Shown here: one piece after another, positions 18,622 through 26,794 of the stretch
Layout: each line of letters opens with the position of its first letter
How positions within the stretch are numbered: position 1 is the stretch's first letter
Source: Acaudatibacter sp035532115
Lineage (GTDB): Bacteria > Pseudomonadota > Alphaproteobacteria > Caulobacterales > Caulobacteraceae
Reading direction: 5' to 3'
Length of the DNA stretch: 48,475 bases
NCBI GenBank assembly: GCA_035532115.1
Contig: DATKRO010000098.1
Coordinates: 1 to 48,475 of the forward strand
The notes under the pieces: generated by a model
Seen by the model: the letters and a program-made list of their open reading frames with translations, nothing else
What the model was told of the DNA's origin: nothing
Databases searched by the model: none
Program-made: the position numbers and the translations under genes

Positions 18622-20106
18622 TCAGCCCTCGTAGAAGTCCGCGGCCAGCCGATCGAGCAGGCGCACGCCGAACCCGGTGGCGCCGTTCGGAATCGTCGGG
18701 ACCGTCGAGGCCGGCTTCCAGGCGGTGGAGGCCATGTCGATATGCGCCCAGGGAACCTGGTGAGTGAACTTCTGCAGGAAGAGCGCGGCGGTGATCGCGC
18801 CGCCGTAGCGCGGACCGACGTTCTTCATATCGGCCGAGTGACTCTCCAGGTTCTTCTCGTATTGCGCCGGCAGCGGCATGCGCCACAACGGATCGCCGCT
18901 CGCCTTGGAGGCGGCCAGGAGGTTCGCCGCCAGCGCCTCATCGTTGCAGAAGAGGCCGGCGAGGTCCTTGCCCAGCGAGACGACGATCGCTCCGGTGAGC
19001 GTCGCGAGATCGATCATGAACCGCGGCTTGAAACGATCCTGACAGTACCACAGCGCGTCCGCGAGCACGAGCCGTCCCTCGGCGTCGGTGTTGATCACCT
19101 CTACCGTCTGACCGGACATGGTGGTGACGATGTCGCCGGGCCGCTGCGCGGCGCCGTCCGGCATGTTTTCCACCAGGCCGACGATCCCGACGGCGTTGAC
19201 CTTGGCCTTGCGGGCCGCCAGAGCCAGCATCGCGCCGGTGACCGCGGCCGCGCCGCCCATGTCGGTGATCATCTCCTCCATGCCGTCCGGCTGCTTGAGG
19301 CTGATGCCGCCGGTGTCGAAACAGACCCCCTTGCCGACGAAGGCGATCGGGGCGGCGCCGGGGTCGGCGGCGCCCTTCCAGGTCAGGATGCCGAGCTGGC
19401 TTTCGCGCACGCTCCCCTGCCCCACCCCCAGCAGCGCGCCCATGCCGAGCTTCTTCATTTCCTTCTCGCCAAGGATTTCCACCCCCAGTCCGTGGCCTTC
19501 GAGTTCGCGCAGGCGCCGGGCGAACGCCTCGGGATGGAGGATGTTGGCCGGCTCGGAGACGAGGTCGCGCGCCAGGAGGATGGCGTCGGCCAGGCCCGAA
19601 AGCGGCTGGTAGGCTTCAGCGCCGGCCGTCGGATCGGCGGACTCGATCTGGACCGATCGCACCGAGGGCTTCTTCTCGGCCTTTTCGGTGGTGCGATATC
19701 GGTCGAAGCGGTAGGCGGCGAGCCGAGCCCCGAGCGCCGCATGCGCGGACCGCTCCGAGCCCGCGGGGGCCATGGCAAGGCGCAGGATCTCGCAGCCGGA
19801 CGTCTTCACCGCCGCGTAGGCGTGGGCGCCGGCGGTTTCGGCGGCGCGGGCGTCGAAGCTCTCCTGCCTGCCGGCGCCCACCACCACCACCCGGGCCGCG
19901 CGCGTGCCGGTGGGAGCGACGAGACTGAGCGACTGACCGGGCGCGCCGGTGAACCGGCTGGTGGCGATGGCGCGGCTGATGGCGCCCGACATGCGCCCGT
20001 CGAGGGATTCGGCGGAAGGCGAGAGTTCGTCGTTCTCGAAGGCGAGGACCGCCAGCGCCGTGGTGGCGTCGGGCGCCGCCTCTGCGGCGACGAAGTCGAT
20101 CTGCAT
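18622..20106 (-). CDS. pepA: Leucyl aminopeptidase PepA (M17)
   Basis: Cytosolic M17 aminopeptidase with two metal ions, 494 residues. The catalytic domain has VGKGVCFDTGGISLKQPDGM (metal ligands and catalytic Lys) and the family signature NTDAEGRLVLADAL. The N-terminal domain carries the usual weaker conservation (VVVVGAGR). The ATG at 20106 gives the expected length. The frame stays open antisense to the neighbouring flavoprotein gene, but that extension is unconserved and rejected. It heads a leftward run pepA-holC-I78 lipoprotein. Confidence 0.96.
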   Translation of the reverse strand: MQIDFVAAEAAPDATTALAVLAFENDELSPSAESLDGRMSGAISRAIATSRFTGAPGQSLSLVAPTGTRAARVVVVGAGRQESFDARAAETAGAHAYAAVKTSGCEILRLAMAPAGSERSAHAALGARLAAYRFDRYRTTEKAEKKPSVRSVQIESADPTAGAEAYQPLSGLADAILLARDLVSEPANILHPEAFARRLRELEGHGLGVEILGEKEMKKLGMGALLGVGQGSVRESQLGILTWKGAADPGAAPIAFVGKGVCFDTGGISLKQPDGMEEMITDMGGAAAVTGAMLALAARKAKVNAVGIVGLVENMPDGAAQRPGDIVTTMSGQTVEVINTDAEGRLVLADALWYCQDRFKPRFMIDLATLTGAIVVSLGKDLAGLFCNDEALAANLLAASKASGDPLWRMPLPAQYEKNLESHSADMKNVGPRYGGAITAALFLQKFTHQVPWAHIDMASTAWKPASTVPTIPNGATGFGVRLLDRLAADFYEG

Positions 20107-20217
20107 GCGTCGGATCTCTTGCGAAGTGGGGCTCCGCATAGTCCAACCCCACGGCTCAGGGAAGCGCCGCGGCGGCGTGACGGCGCCGCGCCGCCCGGTC
20201 TCGAAGGGTCTGCCCGC

Positions 20218-21720
20218 ATGCCTCTGCCCGATTGCGTCGACGTGGTCGTGGTGGGCGCCGGCAACGCGGCGCTCTGCGCCTCCCTGGCTGCGGCCCGCGA
20301 GGGCGCCTCGGTGCTGGTGCTGGAACGGGCGCCGCAGGCCGAGCGCGGCGGCAACAGCCGCTTCACCGCCGGCGCGTTCCGCTGCGTGTACGACGGCGTC
20401 GACGACCTGCGCGCCCTGATGCCAGACCTCACCGACGCCGAGGTGGCGGGCGCCGACTTCGGCAGCTACACCGCCGGCGCCTTCTTCGACGACATGGCCC
20501 GCCTCACCGAGAATCGCACGGACCCGGACCTGTGCGAGAAGCTGGTGCTGGGCAGTCGCGACACCTTGCGCTGGATGCGCGGCCTGGGCGTGCGCTTCAT
20601 GCCCATCTGGGGACGTCAGGCCTACCGCATCGACGACCGATTCAGGTTCTGGGGCGGTCTGACGGTGGAGGCGTGGGGCGGCGGCCCGGGACTGATCGAG
20701 GCGCTCTACGCCAGCGCCCGGCGCGCCGGCGTCGCCGTAGCGTTCCAGGCCCGCGCCCTCGCGCTCGCCACCGACGAGACGTGCGTCACCGGGGTCACGG
20801 TGCGCTGCGAGGGCAGGACGCAGACGGTCGCGGCCAGGAGCGTCGTGCTCGCCTGCGGCGGCTTCGAGGCCAACGCCGAGTGGCGCACCCGCTATCTCGG
20901 CCCCGGCTGGGATCTCGCCAAGGTGCGCGGCGCGCGTTTCAACACCGGCGACGGCATCGCCATGGCGCTCGCCGCCGGCGCCGAACCGGCCGGCCATTGG
21001 TCCGGTTGCCATGCGGTGGGCTGGGACCTGAACGCGCCGGCCTATGGCGATCTCTCGGTGGGCGACGGGTTCCAGAAGCATTCCTATCCCCTTGGCGTGA
21101 TGCTGAATGCTCGTGGCGAGCGCTTCGTCGACGAGGGCGCGGATTTCCGCAACTATACCTACGCCAGGTACGGCCAGGTGATCCTGGCGCAGCCGGGTCA
21201 GTTCGCCTGGCAGGTGTTCGACGCGGCCACGATCCCGCTGCTGCGCGACGAATACCGCATCCGCCAGGTCACCAAGGTGCGAGCCGACACCCTCGAGGAC
21301 CTGGCCGCCAAGCTGGAGGGCGTCGATGCCGCCGGGGCGCTCGCGACCCTGAAGGCCTTCAACGCCGCGGTGACGCGCGACATCCGCTTCGACCCCAACG
21401 TCAAGGACGGACGTCGGACGCTCGGGCTCGCCATCGAGAAATCCAACTGGGCCAACCCCATCGAGACGCCGCCGTTCGAGGCCTACGGCGTCACCTGCGG
21501 CGTTACCTTCACCTTCGGAGGCGTGCGGATCGACACCGACGCGCGCGTGATCAGCACCGACGGCGGCCCCATACCGGGCCTCTTCGCCGCAGGGGAACTG
21601 GTGGGCGGCCTCTTCTACTTCAACTACCCCGGCGGGACCGGCCTGACCGCGGGCGCGGTGTTCGGCAGGATCGCCGGAACCGGCGCCGGCCGCCGAGCGG
21701 TTGCCGGCCGCGGGGTCTGA
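20218..21720 (+). CDS. FAD-dependent dehydrogenase, TcuA/fumarate-reductase type
   Basis: Flavoprotein of 500 residues in the fumarate reductase/succinate dehydrogenase superfamily, most like tricarballylate dehydrogenase TcuA. The FAD-binding N-terminus is VDVVVVGAGNAALCASLAAA, then ERGGNSRFTAGAFR. ACGGFEANAEWR, GDGIAMALAAGAEPAGHW and the C-terminal GLFAAGELVGGLFYFNYPGG complete the fold. Substrate is not certain: no tcuB/tcuC genes accompany it. ATG 20218 begins right before the flavin motif. It diverges from pepA. Confidence 0.85.
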   Translation: MPLPDCVDVVVVGAGNAALCASLAAAREGASVLVLERAPQAERGGNSRFTAGAFRCVYDGVDDLRALMPDLTDAEVAGADFGSYTAGAFFDDMARLTENRTDPDLCEKLVLGSRDTLRWMRGLGVRFMPIWGRQAYRIDDRFRFWGGLTVEAWGGGPGLIEALYASARRAGVAVAFQARALALATDETCVTGVTVRCEGRTQTVAARSVVLACGGFEANAEWRTRYLGPGWDLAKVRGARFNTGDGIAMALAAGAEPAGHWSGCHAVGWDLNAPAYGDLSVGDGFQKHSYPLGVMLNARGERFVDEGADFRNYTYARYGQVILAQPGQFAWQVFDAATIPLLRDEYRIRQVTKVRADTLEDLAAKLEGVDAAGALATLKAFNAAVTRDIRFDPNVKDGRRTLGLAIEKSNWANPIETPPFEAYGVTCGVTFTFGGVRIDTDARVISTDGGPIPGLFAAGELVGGLFYFNYPGGTGLTAGAVFGRIAGTGAGRRAVAGRGV

Positions 21721-21739
21721 GCAAGGGCCGCCACCGCGG

Positions 21740-22240
21740 CTAGGGCCGCGACTGCAGGTCCGCCTTGCCGGTGGCGAGATCGACCGGCACGGAGACGTGC
21801 TCTTGGACGATCTTCCATCGCCCGCCGAGCTTGCGATAGACGTCGCTGACGCGCATCACCATCGTCGACTTGGCGCCGTTCGGGCCGGTGAGGGCGGACG
21901 TCTGGATGCTGTGCCCGTAAGCGACCGGACCGACGACGGTCACGCTGAGCTGCGCCAGCCGCGCCTCGACGGGGCCGGGATAGGCCCTGAACAGCGCCTC
22001 CCAGTCGGCCTTGTAGGCGCTCCAGCCTACATACTGGCGTGGCGGCACGACATCGAAGACGAAGAGCTGATCGCCAGGTGCATAGTTCGCCATGATGGCC
22101 TTCACGTCCCTCGCGTCGAAGCCGGCGATGAAGCGGTGCTCCAGCGCCTCGATCTGCGCCCGGTCGTTCGGCCTCGCTAGGCGCGCGGCGGGCGCCGCAC
22201 GGGCGGTCGGCCCGACCGGCGGCGATGCGGCCAGGGCCAC
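21740..22240 (-). CDS. SnoaL-like (NTF2-fold) protein, probably exported
   Basis: NTF2/SnoaL-fold protein (DUF4440-like); function unknown. The core runs from EALEHRFIAGFDARDVKAIM through YKLGGRWKIVQEH-type strands (here YRKLGGRWKIVQEHVSVP). The first canonical start is GTG at 22240, giving 166 residues. The same frame continues upstream for 20 codons as TAPRFLVACASLAALGSAGV, a textbook signal peptide. Its only plausible start is ATA at 22300, with GGAG at 22311-22308 spaced 7 bases away. Either ATA is used, or an ATG has been lost or misread. The gene diverges from rnr. Confidence 0.72.
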   Translation of the reverse strand: MALAASPPVGPTARAAPAARLARPNDRAQIEALEHRFIAGFDARDVKAIMANYAPGDQLFVFDVVPPRQYVGWSAYKADWEALFRAYPGPVEARLAQLSVTVVGPVAYGHSIQTSALTGPNGAKSTMVMRVSDVYRKLGGRWKIVQEHVSVPVDLATGKADLQSRP

Positions 22241-22481
22241 GCCCGCGCTCCCCAGAGCCGCGAGGCTGGCGCAGGCGACGAGGAAGCGAGGTGCGGTTAT
22301 CTCTGATCTCCGTTCAGGCAGGTGCAGCGGGCGGAATGTCGAACTGACGCATCGGCGGCTGCCGGCGGATCAGCGCGGCTGCGACGACAGGCTGGACCAT
22401 AGCACTTCGGGACGAGGTCGCGACAGCGTTCGCGCGTGCCGGGTTGCGACGCCTGCGCCGGTGTGAGAGCTTCGGAGCGGC

Positions 22482-24578
22482 ATGGCGCGCCAACGCTCCC
22501 ATCCTCCCGCCAGACGCGGACGAAAGCAGGGCGCCCAACCCGAAGGTCTTCCGCCGGTGGGCGTCGCCGATGTGGTCGAGCGCGACGCGGACGGCGACCT
22601 CTTCGTGCGTCTCGTCAAGGGCGGCGATGCAGTTCCGCCGACGCGGCTGGCGCCGGATCGGACCGAGAAGGCGGCCGGCGCGCCGGGCCTCGGCGACCGC
22701 CTGCTGGTGCGCTTCCAGCGTCTGGACACTGGCGAGGTCGAGGCGCGGCTGATCAAGCGCCTGGGTCAGAGCGCGCATCGCATCCTAGGGGTGGTGCGCA
22801 AGGCGCGCAGCGAGGTGCGGGTCGAACCTGTGGACCGCCGCGCCAGGGAGAGCCTGCTGCTCGCCCCTGCCGAGGCGCGGGAATTGAAGGACGGCGACCT
22901 CGTGCTGGCGCAGGTGGCGGGCGCAGTCGAGCGCCGCTACGGCCCCAGGCGCGGCAAGGTGCTGGAGGTGGTGGGCCGCGAGGACGATCCGCGCGCCGCC
23001 TCGCTCCTGGCCATCCACGCGCACGCGATCCCCACCGGCTTCTCCGACGCCGCCGAGGCGGAAGCCGCGGCCGCGGCGGCGCCGACGCTCGCCGGACGCC
23101 TCGACCTGCGCGAGGCGCCGCTCGTCACCATCGATCCGCCCGACGCGCGCGACCACGACGACGCCGTCTTCGCCGAGCCGGACGGCGATCCGCGCAATGC
23201 CGGCGGCTGGATCGTCTGTGTCGCCATCGCCGACGTGGCGGCCTATGTGCGCCCCGGCTCGGCCCTGGACCGCGACGCCCGCGAGAAAGGCAACAGCGTC
23301 TATTTCCCCGACCGGGTCGAACCCATGCTGCCGGAGGCTCTTTCCGCCGGCCTCTGTTCGCTGCGTGAAGGCGAGAACCGGGCCTGTCTCATGGTGCGCA
23401 TGGTGTTCGGCGCCGACGGCAAGAAACGCAGCCATCGCTTCCATCGCGCCCTGATGCGCTCGGCCGCCAGCCTTTCCTACGAGGAGGCGCAAGGCGCCAT
23501 CGACGGACGCGCCGATGCGCGCGCCGCGGCGCTGACGGATCGGGTGCTGAAGCCGCTCTTCGCGGCCTATGCGGTTCTGAAGGCCGGCCGCGACGCCCGC
23601 GCGCCGCTGGAGATCGACTCGGCCGAACGGCGCATCCATTTCGGCGCCGATGGCAGGATCGCCCAGATCGTCCCGCGCGCCGCGCTGCCGGCGCACAAGC
23701 TGATCGAAGAGTTCATGATCCAGGCCAACGTCTGCGCCGCCGAGACCCTGGAGCAGCGCCGCACGCCGCTGATCTACCGAATCCATGATGCGCCCAGCGA
23801 CGAGAAGGTGATGGCGCTGGTCGACTTCCTGGACACCCTCGGCATCGCCTGGTCAAAGGGCGAGGCGCCCACCACCCGCCGCTTCGACCGTTTGCTGGAG
23901 GAGACCCGCGGCGGGCCACATGCCGAGATCGTGGGCGAGGTGGTGCTGCGCACTCAGTCCCAGGCGATCTATGCGACCGAGAACATCGGCCACTTCGGTC
24001 TGAACCTCGACCGCTATGCACATTTCACCTCGCCGATCCGGCGCTACGCCGACCTCGTCGTCCACCGCGCCCTGATTCGCGCCCTCGGCATGGGCGAGGA
24101 CGGGCTCACCGAGACCGACGTCGCCGGGCTGAAGGACACGGCCGAACGCATCACCTTGGCCGAGCGCCGCGCCATGGCCGCCGAGCGCGACGCCACCGAC
24201 CGCTACGTCGCCGCCTTCCTCGCCGAGCGCGTCGGGGCCGAGTTCGCCGGCCGCATCACCGGCGTCACCCGCTTCGGTCTCTTCGTGCGCCTGGCCGAGA
24301 CCGGCGCCGACGGGCTCGCGCCGATCTCGAGCCTCGGCGGCGAATACTTCGTCCATGACGAGCGCGCCCACGCCCTCGTGGGCGAGCGCAGCGGCCGGCG
24401 CTGGCGACTTGGACGCGAGGTCGAGGTCAAGCTTCTGGAGGCGACGCCGATCACTGGCGGCCTGATCTTCGAGATGCTGAGCGAGCCCGAGGCGGCGACC
24501 GAGGGCGCCCGCACACGGCGTCCTGCCGACAGGCGCGAGCGGCCGCCTGCGGGCCGGCGTCCAGCCAGGAGGCGTTGA
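22482..24578 (+). CDS. rnr: Ribonuclease R, lacking the N-terminal HTH
   Basis: 3'-5' exoribonuclease of the RNB family, 698 residues. Cold-shock-like domains occupy about 25-190. The RNB domain starts about 205 with the metal-binding DPPDARDHDDAVF, then EKGNSVYFPDRVEPM. Later come IEEFMIQAN and FGLNLDRYAHFTSPIRRYADL. An S1 domain lies near 585-665 (GRITGVTRFGLFVRL) and the tail is Arg-rich. The winged-helix domain (about 60-70 residues) that normally precedes LPPVGV is missing. An in-frame stop at 22464-22466 prevents extension, and I find no HTH-like sequence in the other plus frames upstream. Confidence 0.94.
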   Translation: MARQRSHPPARRGRKQGAQPEGLPPVGVADVVERDADGDLFVRLVKGGDAVPPTRLAPDRTEKAAGAPGLGDRLLVRFQRLDTGEVEARLIKRLGQSAHRILGVVRKARSEVRVEPVDRRARESLLLAPAEARELKDGDLVLAQVAGAVERRYGPRRGKVLEVVGREDDPRAASLLAIHAHAIPTGFSDAAEAEAAAAAAPTLAGRLDLREAPLVTIDPPDARDHDDAVFAEPDGDPRNAGGWIVCVAIADVAAYVRPGSALDRDAREKGNSVYFPDRVEPMLPEALSAGLCSLREGENRACLMVRMVFGADGKKRSHRFHRALMRSAASLSYEEAQGAIDGRADARAAALTDRVLKPLFAAYAVLKAGRDARAPLEIDSAERRIHFGADGRIAQIVPRAALPAHKLIEEFMIQANVCAAETLEQRRTPLIYRIHDAPSDEKVMALVDFLDTLGIAWSKGEAPTTRRFDRLLEETRGGPHAEIVGEVVLRTQSQAIYATENIGHFGLNLDRYAHFTSPIRRYADLVVHRALIRALGMGEDGLTETDVAGLKDTAERITLAERRAMAAERDATDRYVAAFLAERVGAEFAGRITGVTRFGLFVRLAETGADGLAPISSLGGEYFVHDERAHALVGERSGRRWRLGREVEVKLLEATPITGGLIFEMLSEPEAATEGARTRRPADRRERPPAGRRPARRR

Positions 24579-24631
24579 CGGCGGCGCCGAAGCGCTTGCG
24601 GCCGGGCGCGGCCCGCGCCAATGTCGCCGGC

Positions 24632-25339
24632 ATGACCGAACAAGCGTTTGAACGCCCCCGCATGGACGGGGTGCGGGCCAAGGGCGCGCGCGCCGTGCGC
24701 CCGCGCGACGCCGCCACCCTGATCGTCCTGCGCCGCGATGGCCCGAAGCCGCGCGTGCTGATGGGCCGGCGCCACGGCGGCCACGACTTCATGCCCGACA
24801 AGTGGGTGTTCCCTGGCGGGCGCATCGATGCGTCGGACTTCCGCGCCCCGGTGGCGGCGGAACTGCGGCCGGAGGTGGCCGAGCGCCTGTTTCTGGCCGC
24901 GCCGCCCAAGCGCGCCCGGGCGCTGGCGCTCGCGGCCATCCGCGAGACCTTCGAGGAGACCGGGCTGCTGCTCGCCCGTCCCGGACACCACCGGCCGATC
25001 GCCGGACCCTGGCGCCAGTTCGTCGCCCAGAACGCCCTGCCCGACCTGTCCGCCCTCGACTTCATCGCCCGCGCCGTGACGCCGCCGATGGTGCCCAAGC
25101 GCTTCGACGCGCGCTTCTTCATGGCCGAGGCCGACCGGCTGATCAGCCTGGAGCGCCAGCCCGATTGCGGCGAACTGGCCGAGATCGCCTGGCTCGAGCT
25201 GGAGGAAGCCCTCGCCCTCGATCTGCCGACCGTGACCGGCTTCGTGCTGCGTGAGATTCCGCAAAAGCTGCAGGACCCCAGCCGTCCCCTGCCCTACCTG
25301 CGCATGCGCCGCGGCCAGCGCACCATGAGCGGCCTCTAA
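24632..25339 (+). CDS. NUDIX hydrolase with long insert (NUDT19-like)
   Basis: NUDIX-fold pyrophosphohydrolase of 235 residues. The Nudix box is split: VFPGGRIDASD supplies the first glycines, and about 35 residues later AIRETFEETGLLL supplies the catalytic RExxEExG. This spaced arrangement resembles NUDT19-type acyl-CoA diphosphatases, but the substrate is not established. ATG 24632 is preferred. An in-frame TTG at 24575 overlaps the rnr stop as TTGA, but the AGGAGG at 24567-24572 is only 2 bases from it. Probably co-transcribed with rnr and the GNAT gene 11 bases downstream. Confidence 0.85.
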   Translation: MTEQAFERPRMDGVRAKGARAVRPRDAATLIVLRRDGPKPRVLMGRRHGGHDFMPDKWVFPGGRIDASDFRAPVAAELRPEVAERLFLAAPPKRARALALAAIRETFEETGLLLARPGHHRPIAGPWRQFVAQNALPDLSALDFIARAVTPPMVPKRFDARFFMAEADRLISLERQPDCGELAEIAWLELEEALALDLPTVTGFVLREIPQKLQDPSRPLPYLRMRRGQRTMSGL

Positions 25340-25350
25340 GCGCCTCGCCG

Positions 25351-25890
25351 ATGCCGCTGCGCACCCTCCGCACCGTCGTCCGGCCCTGGCGCGAGGCGGA
25401 TCGTGAACCGCTTGCGGCAATGTTCGCCGACCCGGTGGTGATGCACGACCATCCGGCGCCGCTGACACGGGCCGAGAGCGACGCCAGGTTCGACCGCTAT
25501 GCCGGGGCCTATCGGCGTTTGGGCTTCGGCCGCATGGCGCTGGAGCGCGCCGACGGCAAGTTCCTGGGTCTTGTCGGCGTCATGCCGATCCACGAGACTC
25601 ACGCGGCCGCGGGCGCCGGGGTGGAGATCGGCTGGCGCATGATCGCCGACGCCTGGGGCCACGGCTACGCCTCTGAGGCGGCCGCCGCGGTGCTCGACGA
25701 CGGCTTCACCCGCTGCGGCTTCGCCGAGGTGCTGAGCTACACTTCGCCCACGAACCTGCGCTCGCAGGCGGTCATGCGACGGCTAGGCATGATGCGCGAT
25801 ACAAGCCGCGACTTCAGCTACGAGGCCGAAGGCGTCCGTTACGACAACGTCGTCTTCGTCGCGCGGCCGGATGGCCGAGCCGCCACATAG
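25351..25890 (+). CDS. GNAT-family N-acetyltransferase (RimJ/RimL type)
   Basis: Acetyl-CoA-dependent N-acetyltransferase of 179 residues. The fold opens LRTVVRPWREADREPLAAMF, has GWRMIADAWGHGYASEAAAAV as the acetyl-CoA-binding pyrophosphate loop and helix, and ends NLRSQAVMRRLGMMRD, typical of the RimJ/RimL subgroup. The acceptor is unknown. It follows the NUDIX gene by 11 bases and converges on the transglycosylase gene. Confidence 0.88.
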   Translation: MPLRTLRTVVRPWREADREPLAAMFADPVVMHDHPAPLTRAESDARFDRYAGAYRRLGFGRMALERADGKFLGLVGVMPIHETHAAAGAGVEIGWRMIADAWGHGYASEAAAAVLDDGFTRCGFAEVLSYTSPTNLRSQAVMRRLGMMRDTSRDFSYEAEGVRYDNVVFVARPDGRAAT

Positions 25891-25925
25891 TCTGCCGCGG
25901 CGGCGACCGGGGCCCGCCGTGCCCT

Positions 25926-26753
25926 TCAGGTGGTGCGGTCCTGGCTCTCGGCCTCGGAGAGCGCGCGCAGCATCGCGGCCGAGAACAGGCCCGTCGCGGC
26001 CCTGCCCCCGGCGCCCGCGTCATCCTCGCCTTCGGGCCCTCGCAGGACGAGGGCGACCACCGCATCCTGCTCGGCGGCGAGTTCGCTTTGCCGGGCGCCC
26101 GCATATTGGATGAAGCCCTGGCTGATGGTGCGCGGCGCCTGGATGGGCGGCGGACCGCCGGGGCCGGCGGTGAGATTGGCGTAGACCTCGGCCACCGACG
26201 CGGTGCGACCGCCGGGGTAGAAGATGGCCCGGTTCGCCGCGGCGGCCTCGGGAAAGAGGGCGGCGGCGCCCGCGCCGGGCGTCGCGCGAACCGCGTCGAT
26301 GAGCCTGGCCGAGCCCTGCGGACCCAGCACGTGGGCGATGTAGAGCTCCCCCGCCGTGGGCTCGCGTCCGACGCGTCCACGCAGGTAGGCCGCGTGATCG
26401 GCCGTCAGCTCGCCGGCCATCAGGGCCGCGGCATGCGGATCGAGCCGCAGGTCCATCACGGCCGCGCGGGCTTGGGCGCCCGGTACATAGAGCCTGCCGT
26501 TCGGGGCTTGCTGAATCAGCTCCGCGTAGCGGGCGTAGCCATATTTCGCGCCGTGGCGCTTCAAGGTGGCGAGCCAGGTCTGGTCGATGAACTGGAAGAG
26601 GCCCGCAGCCGAGGAGGTCTTCGCCCTTGCGGTGGGATCGTAGCCGCTCTCGCGCCGCGCCGCGCCCATGAGGAACCCGAAGTCCACGCCGGTGGCGCTC
26701 GACGCGCGCTGGATCGCCGCCTCGACGACGCCGCTGATCGACTGCACCGACAT
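25926..26753 (-). CDS. Lytic transglycosylase, SLT domain, no signal peptide
   Basis: Peptidoglycan lytic transglycosylase of 275 residues. The SLT domain occupies about the first 160 residues, with catalytic E35 in ARRESGYDP and AAGLFQFIDQTW. AYLRGRVGREPTAGELYIAH follows. The C-terminal 110 residues are low-complexity. There is no evident signal peptide or membrane anchor, unlike most of these enzymes, so export by another route (for example with flagellar or secretion machinery) is possible but unproven. A CtrA-like site lies 25-41 bases upstream of the start. Convergent with the GNAT gene. Confidence 0.86.
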   Translation of the reverse strand: MSVQSISGVVEAAIQRASSATGVDFGFLMGAARRESGYDPTARAKTSSAAGLFQFIDQTWLATLKRHGAKYGYARYAELIQQAPNGRLYVPGAQARAAVMDLRLDPHAAALMAGELTADHAAYLRGRVGREPTAGELYIAHVLGPQGSARLIDAVRATPGAGAAALFPEAAAANRAIFYPGGRTASVAEVYANLTAGPGGPPPIQAPRTISQGFIQYAGARQSELAAEQDAVVALVLRGPEGEDDAGAGGRAATGLFSAAMLRALSEAESQDRTT

Positions 26754-26776
26754 GGATGGATTGGTGAAGATTCATG

Positions 26777-26794
26777 GTTAACCGGTCGCTAACA
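26777..26794 (-). promoter_or_regulatory. Candidate CtrA-binding site upstream of the transglycosylase
   Basis: Read towards the transglycosylase this is TTAG-N7-TTAACC, one mismatch from the CtrA full site TTAA-N7-TTAAC. It lies 25-41 bases before the start codon, next to a GATTC (GANTC-type CcrM) site at 26769-26773. TTAA is rare in DNA this GC-rich. Low to moderate confidence, since no start site is known. Confidence 0.4.

Noticed and set aside
20107..21081. N-terminal extension of pepA by 325 codons antisense to the flavoprotein
   Set aside because: Unconserved composition; PepA family length and start fit ATG 20106.
18493..21720. A 1075-codon plus-strand open frame ending with the TcuA-like flavoprotein
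   Set aside because: Its first 575 codons are antisense to holC and pepA and show no family similarity. Only the part from ATG 20218 is a gene.
24203..25468. A 421-codon minus-strand frame opposite rnr and the NUDIX gene
   Set aside because: Shadow composition, and the opposite strand has clear conserved domains.
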